From Tachypleus tridentatus (Eukaryota; Arthropoda; Merostomata; Xiphosura; Limulidae): 64,000 nucleotides of DNA. Below, one piece after another: positions 37,701 to 49,700 of the stretch (position 1 is its first letter; each line of letters starts with the position of its first letter). Where the stretch lies: the NCBI RefSeq assembly GCF_004210375.1, contig NC_134834.1, positions 9,608,922 to 9,672,921 of the forward strand, written 5' to 3'. Made by a program: the position numbers and the translations under genes. The notes under the pieces are model-generated. The model was not told where the DNA came from. It saw only the letters and a list, made by a program, of their open reading frames with translations, and ran no database searches.

Positions 37701-40700
37701 GCTGGCTAGAGCAGAGAGTACTTGTGTAACTATGGCTGGCTAGAGCAGAGAGTACTTGTGTAACTGTGGCTGGATAAAACAGAAAGTACTTGTGTAACTG
37801 TGGCTGGATAGAGCAGAGAGTACTTGTGTAACTATGGCTGGTTAGAGCAGAGAGTACTTGTGTAACCATGGCTAGCTAGAACAGAGAGTACTTGTGTAAC
37901 TATGGCTGGCTAGAGCAGAGAATACTTGTGTAACTATGGCTGGCTAGAGCAGAGAGTACTTGTGTAACTATGGCTGGCTAGAGCAGAGAGTACTTGTGTA
38001 ACTGTGGCTGGATAAAACAGAAAGTACTTGTGTATCTGTGGCTGGATAGAGCAGAGAGTACTTGTGTAACTATGGCTGGCTAGAGCAGAGAGTACTTGTG
38101 TGACTATGGCTAGCTAGAACAGAGAGTACTTGTGTAACTATGGCTGGTTAGAGCAGAGAATACTTGTGTAACTATGGCTGGCTAAAGCAGAGAGTACTTG
38201 TGTAACTATAGCTGGCTAGAGCAAAGAGTAATTGTGTAACTATGGCTGGCTAGAGCAGAGAGTACTTGTGTAACTATGGCTGGCTAGAGCAGAGAGTACT
38301 TGTGTAACTATGGCTGGCTAGAGCAGAGAGTACTTGTGTAACTATGGCTGGCTAGAGCAGAGAGTACCTGTGTAACTATGGCTGGCTAGAGCAGAGAGTA
38401 CTTGTGTAACTATGGCTGGCTAGAGCAGAGAGTACTTGTGTAACTATGGCTGGATAGAGCAGAGAGTACTTGTGTAACTATGGCTGGCTAGAACAGAGAG
38501 TACTTGTGTAACTATAGCTGGCTAGAGCAAAGAGTAATTGTGTAACTATGGCTGGCTAGAGCAGAGAGTACTTGTGTAACCATGGCTGGCTAGAGCAGAG
38601 AGTACTTGTGTAACTATGGCTGGCTAGAGCAGAGAGTACTTGTGTAACTATGGCTGGCTAGAGCAGAGAGTACTTGTGTAACTATGGCTGGCTAGAGCAG
38701 AGAGTACTTGTGTAACTATGGCTGGCTAGAGCAGAGAGTACTTGTGTAACTGTGGCTGGCTAGAGCAAAGAGTAATTGTGTAACTATGGCTGGATAGAGC
38801 AGAGAGTACTTGTGTAACTGTGGCTGGCTAGAGCAGAGAGTACTTGTGTAACTATGGCTGGCTAGAGCAGAGAGTACTTGTGTAACTATGGCTGGCTAGA
38901 GCAGAGAGTACCTGTGTGTAACTATGGCTGGCTAGAGCAGAGAGTACTTTGTGTAACTATGGCTGGCTAGAGCAGAGAGTACTTGTGTAACTATGGCTGG
39001 CTAGAGCAGAGAGTACTTGTGTAACTATGGCTGGCTAGAGCAGAGAGTACTTGTGTAACTATGGCTGGCTAGAGCAGAGAGTACTTGTGTAACTATGGCT
39101 GGCTAGAGCAGAGAGTACTTGTGTAACTATGGCTGGCTAGAGCAGAGAGTACTTGTGTAACTATGGCTGGCTAGAACAGAGAGTACTTGTGTAACTATGG
39201 CTGGATAGAGCAGAGAGTACTTGTGTAACTATGGCTGGCTAGAGCAGAGAGTACTTGTGTAACTATGTCTGGATAAAGCAGAGAGTACTTGTGTAACTAT
39301 GGCAGGCTGTAGCAGAGAGTGCTTGTGTAACTATGGCTGGCTAGAGCAGAGAGTACTTGTGTAACTGTGACTTGCTAGAGCAGAGAGTACTTGTGTAACT
39401 GTGGCTGGCTAGAGCAGAGAGTACTTGTGTAACTATGGCTGGCTAGAGCAGAGGGTACTTGTGTAACTGTGGCTGGATAAAGCAGAGAGTACTTGTGTAA
39501 CTGTGGCTGGCTAGAGCAGAGAGTACTTGTGTAACTGTGGCTGGATAAAGCAGAGAGTACTTGTGTAACTGTGGCTGGCTAGAGCAGAGAGTACTTGTGT
39601 AACTATGGCTGGCTAGAGCAGAGAGTACTTGTGTAACTATGGCTGGCTAGAGCAGAGAGTACTTGTGTAACTATGGCTAGGTAGAACAGAGAGTACTTGT
39701 GTAACTATGGCTGGCTAGAGCAGAGAGTACTTGTGTAACTATGGCTGGCTAGAGCAGAGAGTACTTGTGTAACTGTGGCTGAATAAACCAGAGAGTTCTT
39801 GTGTAACTGTGGCTGGCTAGAGCAGAGAGTACTTGTGTAACTGTGGCTGGATAAAGCAGAGAGTACTTGTGTAACTGTGACTTGCTAGAGCAGAGAGTAC
39901 TTGTGTAACTATGGCTGGCTAGAGCAAAGAGTAATTGTGTAACTATGGCTGGCTAGAGCAGAGAGTACTTGTGTAACTATGGCTGGCTAGAGCAGAGAGT
40001 ACTTGTGTAACTATGGCTGGCTAGAGTAGAGAGTACTTGTGTAACTATGGCTGGCTAGAGCAGAGAGTACTTGTGTAACTATGGCTGGCTAGAGCAGAGA
40101 GTACTTGTGTAACTATGGCTGGATAGAGCAGAGAGTACTTGTGTAACTATGGCTGGCTAGAACAGAGAGTACTTGTGTAACTATGGCTGGCTAGAGCAAA
40201 GAGTAATTGTGTAACTATGGCTGGCTAGAGCAGAGAGTACTTGTGTAACTATGGCTGGCTAGAGCAGAGAGTACTTGTGTAACTATGGCTGGCTAGAGCA
40301 GAGAGTACTTGTGTAACTATGGCTGGCTAGAGCAGAGAGTACTTGTGTAACTATGGCTGGCTAGAGCAGAGAGTACTTGTGTAACTATGGCTGGCTAGAG
40401 CAGAGAGTACTTGTGTAACTGTGACTGGCTAGAGCAAAGAGTAATTGTGTAACTATGGCTGGATAGAGCAGAGAGTACTTGTGTAACTGTGGCTGGCTAG
40501 AGCAGAGAGTACTTGTGTAACTATGGCTGGCTAGAGCAGAGAGTACTTGTGTAACTATGGCTGGCTAGAGCAGAGAGTACCTGTGTAACCATGGCTGGCT
40601 AGAGCAGAGAGTATTTGTGTAACCATGGCTGGCTAGAGCAGAGAGTACTTGTGTAACTATGGCTGGCTAGAGCAGAGAGTAACTTGTGTAACTATGGCTG

Positions 40701-43700
40701 GCTAGAGCAGAGAGAGTACTTGTGTAACTATGGCTGGCTAGAGCAGAGAGTACTTGTGTAACTATGGCTGGCTAGAGCAGAGAGTACTTGTGTAACTATG
40801 GCTGGCTAGAGCAGAGAGTACTTGTGTAACTATGGCTGGCTAGAACAGAGAGTACTTGTGTAACTATGGCTGGATAGAGCAGAGAGTACTTGTGTAACTA
40901 TGGCTGGCTAGAGCAGAGAGTACTTGTGTAACTATGGCTGGATAAAGCAGAGAGTACTTGTGTAACTATGGCTGGCTAGAGCAGAGAGTACTTGTGTAAC
41001 TATGGCTGGATAGAGCAGAGAGTACTTGTGTAACTATGGCTGGCTAGAGCAGAGAGTACTTGTGTAACTATGGCTGGCTAGAGCAGAGAGTACTTGTGTA
41101 ACTATGGGTAGCTAAAGCAGAGAGTACTTGTGTAACTATGACTGGCTAGAGCAGAGAGTACTTGTGTAACTATGGCTTGCGAGAGCAGAGAGTACTTGTG
41201 TAACTATGGCTGGATAGAGCAGAGAGTACTTGTGTAACTATGGCTGGCTAGAGCAGAGAGTACTTGTGTAACTATGGCTGGCTAGAGCAGAGAGTACTTG
41301 TGTAACTATGGCTGGATAGAGCAGAGAGTACTTGTGTAACTATGGCTGGCTAGAGCAGAGAGTACTTGTGTAACTATGGCTGGCTAGAGCAGAGAGTACT
41401 TGTGTAACTATGGCTGGATAGAGCAGAGAGTACTTGTGTAACTATGGCTGGCTAGAGCAGAGAGTACTTGTGTAACTATGGCTGGCTAGAACAGAGAGTA
41501 CTTGTGTAACTATGGCTGGATAGAGCAGAGAGTACTTGTGTAACTATGGCTGGCTAGAACAGAGAGTACTTGTGTAACTATGGCTGGCTAGAGCAGAGTA
41601 GAGTAACTTGTGTAGACAGAGAGTATGGCTGGCTAGAGCAGAGAGTACTTGTGTAACCATGGCTGGCTAGAGCAGAGAGTACTTGTGTAACTATGGCTGG
41701 CTAGAGCAGAGAGTACTTGTGTAACTATACTTGGTAACTGGCTGGCTAGAGCAGAGAGTACTTGTGTAACTATGGCTGGCTAGAGCAGAGAGTACTTGTG
41801 TAACTATGGCTGGCTAGAGCAGAGAGAGTAACTTGTGTAACTATGGCTGGCTGGCTAGAGCAGAGAGTACTTGTGTAACTATGGCTGGCTAGAGCAGAGA
41901 GTACTTGTGTAACCATGGCTGGCTAGAGCAGAGAGTACTTGTGTAACTATGGCTGGCTAGAGCAGAGAGTACCTGTGTAACTATGGCTGGCTAGAGCAGA
42001 GAGTACTTGTGTAACTATGGCTGGCTAGAGCAGAGAGTACTTGTGTAACTATGGCTGGCTAGAGCAGAGAGTACTTGTGTAACTATGGCTGGATAGAGCA
42101 GAGAGTACTTGTGTAACTATGGCTGGCTAGAGCAGAGAGTACTTGTGTAACTATGGCTGGCTAGAACAGAGAGTACTTGTGTAACTATGGCTGGATAGAG
42201 CAGAGAGTACTTGTGTAACTATGGCTGGCTAGAGCAGAGAGTACTTGTGTAACTATGGCTGGATAAAGCAGAGAGTACTTGTGTAACTATGGCAGGCTGT
42301 AGCAGAGAGTGCTTGTGTAACTATGGCTGGCTAGAGCAGAGAGTACTTGTGTAACTGTGGCTGGCTAGAGCAGAGAGTACTTGTGTAACTATGGCTGGCT
42401 AGAGCAGAGGGTACTTGTGTAACTGTGGCTGGATAAAGCAGAGAGTACTTGTGTAACTGTGGCTGGCTAGAGCAGAGAGTACTTGTGTAACTGTGGCTGG
42501 ATAAAGCAGAGAGTACTTGTGTAACTGTGGCTGGCTAGAGCAGAGAGTACTTGTGTAACTATGGCTGGCTAGAGCAGAGAGTACTTGTGTAACCTTGGCT
42601 GGATAAACCAGAGAGTTCTTGTGTAACTATGGCTGGCTAGAGCAGAGAGTACTTGTGTAACTGTGGCTGGATAAAGCAGACAGTACTTGTGTAACTGTGA
42701 CTTGCTAGAGCAGAGAGTACTTGTGTAACTATGGCTGGCTAGAGCAGAGAGTACTTGTGTAACTATGGCTGGCTAGAGCAGAGAGTACTTGTGTAACTAT
42801 GGCTGGCTAGAGCAGAGAGTACTTGTGTAACTATGGCTGGATAAAGGAGAGAGTACTTGTGTATCTATGGCTGGATAAAGCAGAGAGTACTTGTGTAACT
42901 ATGGCAGGCTGTAGCAGAGAGTACTTGTGTAACTATGGCTGGCTAGAGCAGAGAGTACTTGTGTAACTATGGCTGGCTAGAGCAGAGAGTACTTGTGTAA
43001 CTGTGGCTGGCTAGAGCAGAGAGTACTTGTGTAACTGTGGCTGGCTAGAGCAGAGAGTACTTGTGTAACTATGGCTGGCTAGAGCAGAGAGTACTTGTGT
43101 AACTATGGCTGGCTAGAACAGAGAGTACTTGTGTAACTATGGCTGGCTGGAACAGAGAGTACTTGTGTAACTATGGCTGGCTAGAGCAGAGAGTACTTGT
43201 GTAACTGTGGCTGGCTAGAGCAGAGAGTACTTGTGTAACTGTGGCTGGCTAGAGCAGAGAGTACTTGTGTAACTATGGCTGGCTAGAGCAGAGAGTACTT
43301 GTGTAACTGTGGCTGGATAGAGCAGAGAGTACTTGTGTAACTGTGGCTGGCTAGAGCAGAGAGTACTTGTGTAACTATGGCTGGCTAGAGCAGAGAGTAC
43401 TTGTGTAACTATGGCTGGCTAGAGCAGAGAGTAACTGGCTGTAGCACTGTGGCTGGCTAGAGCAGAGAGTACTTGTGTAACTATGGCTGGCTAGAGCAGA
43501 GAGTACTTGTGTAACTATGGCTGGCTAGAGCAGAGAGTACTTGTGTAACTATGGCTGGCTAGAGCACAGAGAGTACTTGTGTAACTATGGCTGGCTAGAG
43601 CAAAGAGTAACTTGTGTAACCATGGCTGGCTAGAGCAGAGAGTACTTGTGTAACTATGGCTGGCTAGAGCAGAGAGTACTTGTGTAACCATGGCTGGCTA

Positions 43701-46700
43701 GAGCAGAGAGTACTTGTGTAACTATGGCTGGCTAGAGCAGAGAGTACTTGTGTAACTATGGCTGGCTAGAGCAGAGAGTACTTGTGTAACTATGGCTGGC
43801 TAGAGCAGAGAGTACTTGTGTAACTATGGCTGGCTAGAGCAGAGAGTACTTGTGTAACTATGGCTGGCTAGAGCAGAGAGTACTTGTGTAACTGTGGCTG
43901 GCTAGAGCAGAGAGTACTTGTGTAACTATGGCTGGCTAGAGCAGAGAGTACTTGTGTAACTATGGCTGGCTAGAGCAGAGAGTACCTGTGTAACTATGGC
44001 TGGCTAGAGCAGAGAGTACTTGTGTAACTATGGCTGGCTAGAGCAGAGAGTACTTGTGTAACTATGGCTGGCTAGAGCAGAGAGTACTTGTGTAACTATG
44101 GCTGGCTAGAGCAGAGAGTACTTTGTGTAACTATGGCTGGCTAGAGCAGAGAGTACTTGTGTAACCATGGCTGGCTAGAACAGAGAGTACTTGTGTAACA
44201 TGGCTGGCTAGAGCAGAGAGTACTTGTGTAACTATGGCTGGCTAGAGCAGAGAGTACTTGTGTAACTATGGCTGGCTAGAGCAGAGAGTACTTGTGTAAC
44301 TGTGGCTGGCTAGAGCAGAGAGTACTTGTGTAACTATGGCTGGCTAGAGCAGAGAGTACTGTGTAACTGTGGCTGGATAGAGCAGAGAGTACTTGTGTAA
44401 CTATGGCTGGCTAGAGCAGAGAGTACTTGTGTAACTGTGGCTGGATAGAGCAGAGAGTACTTGTGTAACCTGTGGCTGGATAGCAGAGAGTACTTGTGTA
44501 ACTATGGCTGGCTAGAGCAGAGAGTACTTGTGTAACTATGGCTGGCTAGAGCAGAGAGTACTTGTGTAACCATGGCTGGCTAGAGCAGAGAGTACTTGTG
44601 TAACTATGGCTGGCTAGAGCAGAGAGTACTTGTGTAACTGTGACTGGCTAGAGCAGAGAGTACTTGTGTAACTATGGCTGGCTAGAGCAGAGAGTACTTG
44701 TGTAACTATGGCTGGCTAGAGCAGAGAGTACTTGTGTAACCTATGGCTGGCTAGAACAGAGAGTACTTGTGTAACTATGGCTGGCTGGAACAGAGAGTAC
44801 TTGTGTAACTGTGGCTGGATAAAGCAGAGAGTACTTGTGTAACTGTGGCTGGCTAGAGCAGAGAGTACTTGTGTAACTATGGCTGGCTAGAGCAGAGAGC
44901 ACTTGTGTAACTATGGCTGGCTAGAGCAGAGAGTACTTGTGTAACTATGGCTGGATAGAGCAGAGAGTACTTGTGTAACTATGGCTGGCTAGAGCAGAGA
45001 GTACTTGTGTAACTGTGGCTGGATAAAGCAGAGAGTACTTGTGTAACTGTGGCTGGCTAGAGCAGAGAGTACTTGTGTAACCATGGCTGGCTAGAGCAGA
45101 GAGTACTTGTGTAACTATGGCTGGCTAGAGCAGAGAGTACTTGTGTAACTGTGGCTGGCTAGAGCAGAGAGTACTTGTGTAACCATGGCTGGCTAGAACA
45201 GAGAGTACTTGTGTAACTATGGCTGGATAGAGCAGAGAGTACTTGTGTAACTATGGCTGGCTAGAGCAGAGAGTACTTGTGTAACCATGGCTGGCTAGAG
45301 CAGAGAGTACTTGTGTAACTATGGCTGGCTAGAGCAGAGAGTACTTGTGTAACTATGGCTGGCTAGAGCAGAGAGTACTTGTGTAACTATGGCTGGCTAG
45401 AGCAGAGAGTACTTGTGTAACCATGGCTGGCTAGAGCAGAGAGTACTTTGTAACTATGGCTGGCTAGAGCAGAGAGTACTGTGTAACTAGAGGCCATGTA
45501 ACTATGACTGGCTAGAGCAGAGAGAGCACTTGTGTAACTATGGCTGGCTAGAGCAAAGAGTACTTGTGTAACTATGGCTGGATAGAGCAGAGAGTACTTG
45601 TGTAACTGTATGGCTGGCTAGAGCAGAGAGTACTTGTGTAACTATGGCTGGCTAGAGCAGAGAGTACTTGTGTAACTATGGCTGGCTAGAGCAGAGAGTA
45701 CTTGTGTAACTATGGCTGGCTAGAGCAGAGAGTACTTGTGTAACTATGGCTGGCTAGAGCAGAGAGTACTTGTGTAACTATGGCTGGCTAGAGCAGAGAG
45801 TACTTGTGTAACTATGGCTGGCTAGAGCAGAGAGTACTTGTGTAACCATGGCTGGCTAGAGCAGAGAGTACTTGTGTAACTATGGCTGGATAAAGCAGAG
45901 AGTACTTGTGTAACTATGGCTGGCTAGAGCAGAGAGTGCTTGTGTAACTATGGCTGGCTAGAGCAGAGAGTACTTGTGTAACTGTGGCTGGCTAGAGCAG
46001 AGAGTACTTGTGTAACTGTGGCTGGCTAGAGCAGAGAGTACCTTGTGTAACTGTGGCTGGCTAGAGCAGAGAGCACTTGTGTAACTGTGGCTGGATAAAG
46101 CAGAGAGTACTTGTGTAACTATGGCTGGCTAGAGCAGAGAGTACTTGTGTAACTGTGGCTGGATAAAGCAGAGAGTACTTGTGTAACTGTGGCTGGCTAG
46201 AGCAGAGAGTACTTGTGTAACTATGGCTGGCTAGAGCAGAGAGTGCTTGTGTAACCATGGCTGGCTAGAGCAGAGAGTACTTGTGTAACTGTGGCTGGCT
46301 AGAGCAGAGAGTACTTGTGTAACTATGGCTGGCTAGAGCAGAGAGTACTTGTGTAACTGTGGCTGGCTAGAGCAGAGAGTACTTGTGTAACTGTGGCTGG
46401 ATAAAGCAGAGAGTACTTGTGTAACTGTGGCTGGCTAGAGCAGAGAGTACTTGTGTAACTGTGGCTGGCTAGAGCAGAGAGTACTTGTGTAACTGTGACT
46501 GGCTAGAGCAGAGAGTACTTGTGTAACTATGGCTGGCTAGAACAGAGAGTACTTGTGTAACTGTGGCTGGCTAGAGCAGAGAGTACTTGTGTAACTGTGG
46601 CTGGCTAGAGCAGAGAGTACTTGTGTAACTATGGCTGGCTAGAACAGAGAGTACTTGTGTAACTGTGGCTGGATAAAGCAGAGAGTACTTGTGTAACCAT

Positions 46701-49700
46701 GGCTGGCTAGAGCAGAGAGTACTTGTGTAACTGTGGCTGGATAGAGCAGAGAGATCTTGTGTAACTGTGGCTGGCTAGAGCAGAGAGTACTTGTGTAACT
46801 ATGGCTGGCTAGAGCAGAGACTACTTGTGTAACCATGGCTGGCTAGAGCAGAGAGTACTTGTGTAACTATGGCTGGCTAGAGCAGAGAGTACTTGTTTAA
46901 CTATGGCTGGCTAGAGCAGAGAGTACTTGTGTAACTATGGCTGGCTAGAGCAGAGAGTACTTGTGTAACTATGGCTGGCTAGAGCAGAGAGTACTTGTTT
47001 AACTATGGCTAGCTAGAGCAGAGAGTACTTGTGTAACTATGGCTGGCTGAGCAGAGAGTACTTGTGTAACTGTGGCTGGATGGAAAGAGAGAGATTTTGT
47101 GTAACTATGGCTGGCTAGAGCAGAGAGTACTTGTGTAACTATGGCTGGCTAGAGCAGAGAGTACTTGTGTAACTATGGCTGGCTAGAGCAGAGAGTACTT
47201 GTGTAACTATGGCTGGCTAGAGCAGAGAGTACTTGTTTAACTATGGCTAGCTAGAGCAGAGAGTACATGTGTAACTGTGGCTGGATAGAGCAGAGAGTAC
47301 TTGTGTAACTATGGCTGGCTAGAGCAAAGAGTACTTGTGTAACTATGGCTGGCTAGAGCAGAGAGTACTTGTGTAACTATGGCTGGCTAGAGCAGAGAGT
47401 ACTTGTTTATCTATGGCTAGCTAGAGCAGAGAGTACTTGTTTATCTATGGCTAGCTAGAGCAGAGAGTACTTGTGTAACTATGGCTGGATAGAGCAGAGA
47501 GTACTTGTGTAACATTACACAGATATGCAGTTCATAACAATAGTGACACAATAAATACAATACGTTGACGTAGGTGAACAATAAGTAACATATGTTGGTT
47601 CAGGATGATAATACATATAATATACTAACACTAAAAACTACGTAACATTTGTTGACAGCCAGTGAATGTTTAATAGCCCTAAATACACCTCTAAAGTTCG
47701 TCATTGTTTCCTGTAGGAGAAATAGTTATGGTAGGAGATCAAGAGGTTCCTTGTTACGAAACGTCAGACCCTAAAACTGCCCCTCCTGGCGCCTATACTT
47801 GTGACGTTTCGTTAGCTGTTTGTAGAGAGAAGTGGACAGGCCCCAACTTTGGTATTAGCAACTTTGATAACATCTTCTTCGCCATGCTTACAGTGTTTCA
47901 GTGTGTAACACAGGAAGGTTGGACTTCAATGTTATACTGGGTAAGAAACTGGTGTTGTTTTCACTTTTTTTTGTACTGTTATAATACATATCTCACTTAA
48001 CGCTGTAGCTTTTTGGATCAAAGTTGAAAATATCCCAGTAATTAGTGCAGATAATTTTCTTTCTTATAGATTAAAATGCATTATTTGGTCAATTTCGTAC
48101 ACTCTCTGTTAACGACATTTTCGGTCGTAAACCTAATAATATCTCATAAATATAAATATTTTATATTTCATCTAGACAAACGATGCATTAGGAAGCACTT
48201 TCAACTGGATCTATTTTGTTCCTCTTATCATTATCGGGTCATTTTTCATGCTCAACTTGGTTCTTGGGGTTCTGAGTGGGTAAGTGAAACATTAATAACT
48301 AACTTACTTTTTGTGGTCATGAGTGACCCTCTTATCGTTTCCCAATAACATTTGTTATTTATTACTATTTTCACACTAATTGGACTGTACACTGACAAGC
48401 ATAATAGGAGGGACGGCCTCTTGCACGTTCTTTGTTTAGTACTAAACTTCTCTAGCACGTTAGCCAATCAACATATCAACGGTCGTCTCGTGCGTTTTGA
48501 TATTTCCAGTGATTATGTGTAACTTCACAATGTGGATGAAGTCGTATCTTGATGATTGTTAACGTGTTAGTCTGCGAGTTAAATTCTAGGACTTAGCGAT
48601 TAATTGTGATGTTGTTATATCAATGAAAATGTTTCATATTTGGGCTTAACTCCGATAACGTTACAATAGTTGTTGTCAAACACTTAGATAATACAATTAG
48701 CGTCTTAACGAACATTATCTCAAGCAGGCCTGAAGAATTCTGGCACTGTGCGAAAGTCCTCGTCAGCACTGGAAGTAGAAGACATAGTGGGGTTGTTGTA
48801 TTTTATTATACATTTTCCGTATAAAATGTTATGAGTGACAGCCATGTGTTTTTATTTAGCGTTTTCTGGGGCCACTGAATAATAAAAACAAACCTTTTCT
48901 TCTAACAGGCACGATAATTTACGAGCTGACCTTGTCTAGATCTTAAAACAATTTCAGTGGATGAACACATCACGCTTAGGTCTTATTGGCTCCAATACAC
49001 TTGATTTATTCGGCGTTCTTAAATGTACGTGTATCTATTTTTCATTCGAGTCAGCAACTGTGTTATAATAGAGCCTTGCATCCAACAAGGACAAGTGACT
49101 TAATAAAGTACAGACAATGTTTCCAGTGACGAAAAACGGTCATTCTGTCTGAGTAAATAATACAGCTAACAACGTGGCTTACGTACTGTATATACGGGAT
49201 TTTACTGTGTATGCGAATACATTGTATTGGTCCTTAATTGTTTTTAACATGCAAAATATACATTGCAGTATGTTTGAACATTATATAAACTGGGCGTTTA
49301 TGTTCCTTCCATGATTTGGTATGAACTGAAATCTTCGTTTGGTTTTCTTTAAACGCAGTTGGTGTATAACTTGGAAACCTAAAATAAAGACCAATAAATG
49401 TTTTCTTATAATAAACTTCACGTTCAAATCTACCATCACAATTGTGTACACGTATCCAGAGAAGTGAGTTTAAGAACTTATTGACGTCTTACAGAAAGTT
49501 TCGTACCTTTACGTCTGTTGTTTGAATAGCAAAGAACTGAGAAACATGAAGTGTGTTCCTAAGAATAGCAAAGTATTATCTATATACCTTTGTAACAAAG
49601 AAAATTATTAGTTAAAGAAAGAGCCAATCCTGATGTCAGTTACATCATCAGTTCGGTTATCATGAATACCATTAAACAGAAAGGTGATTCCTTAGTTGCA

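Larger units (their letters stand above)
29309..47716. other. Intron 5 of CaV2, 18.4 kb, mostly tandem repeats
   Basis: Donor GTAAGTG, acceptor GTTTCCTGTAG. It contains the duplicated donor array (to 29671), the 41-bp array (29824-36287), a 22-bp array (36704-36961) and the 34-bp array (37328-47513). Only about 1.2 kb is not tandem repeat: 29672-29823, 36288-36703, 36962-37327 and 47514-47716. No exon-like segment is seen in those gaps. Confidence 0.93.

Noticed and set aside
46061-46836. Two 65-codon minus-strand frames in intron 5
   Set aside because: Read through 34-bp minisatellite units; repeat artefacts.
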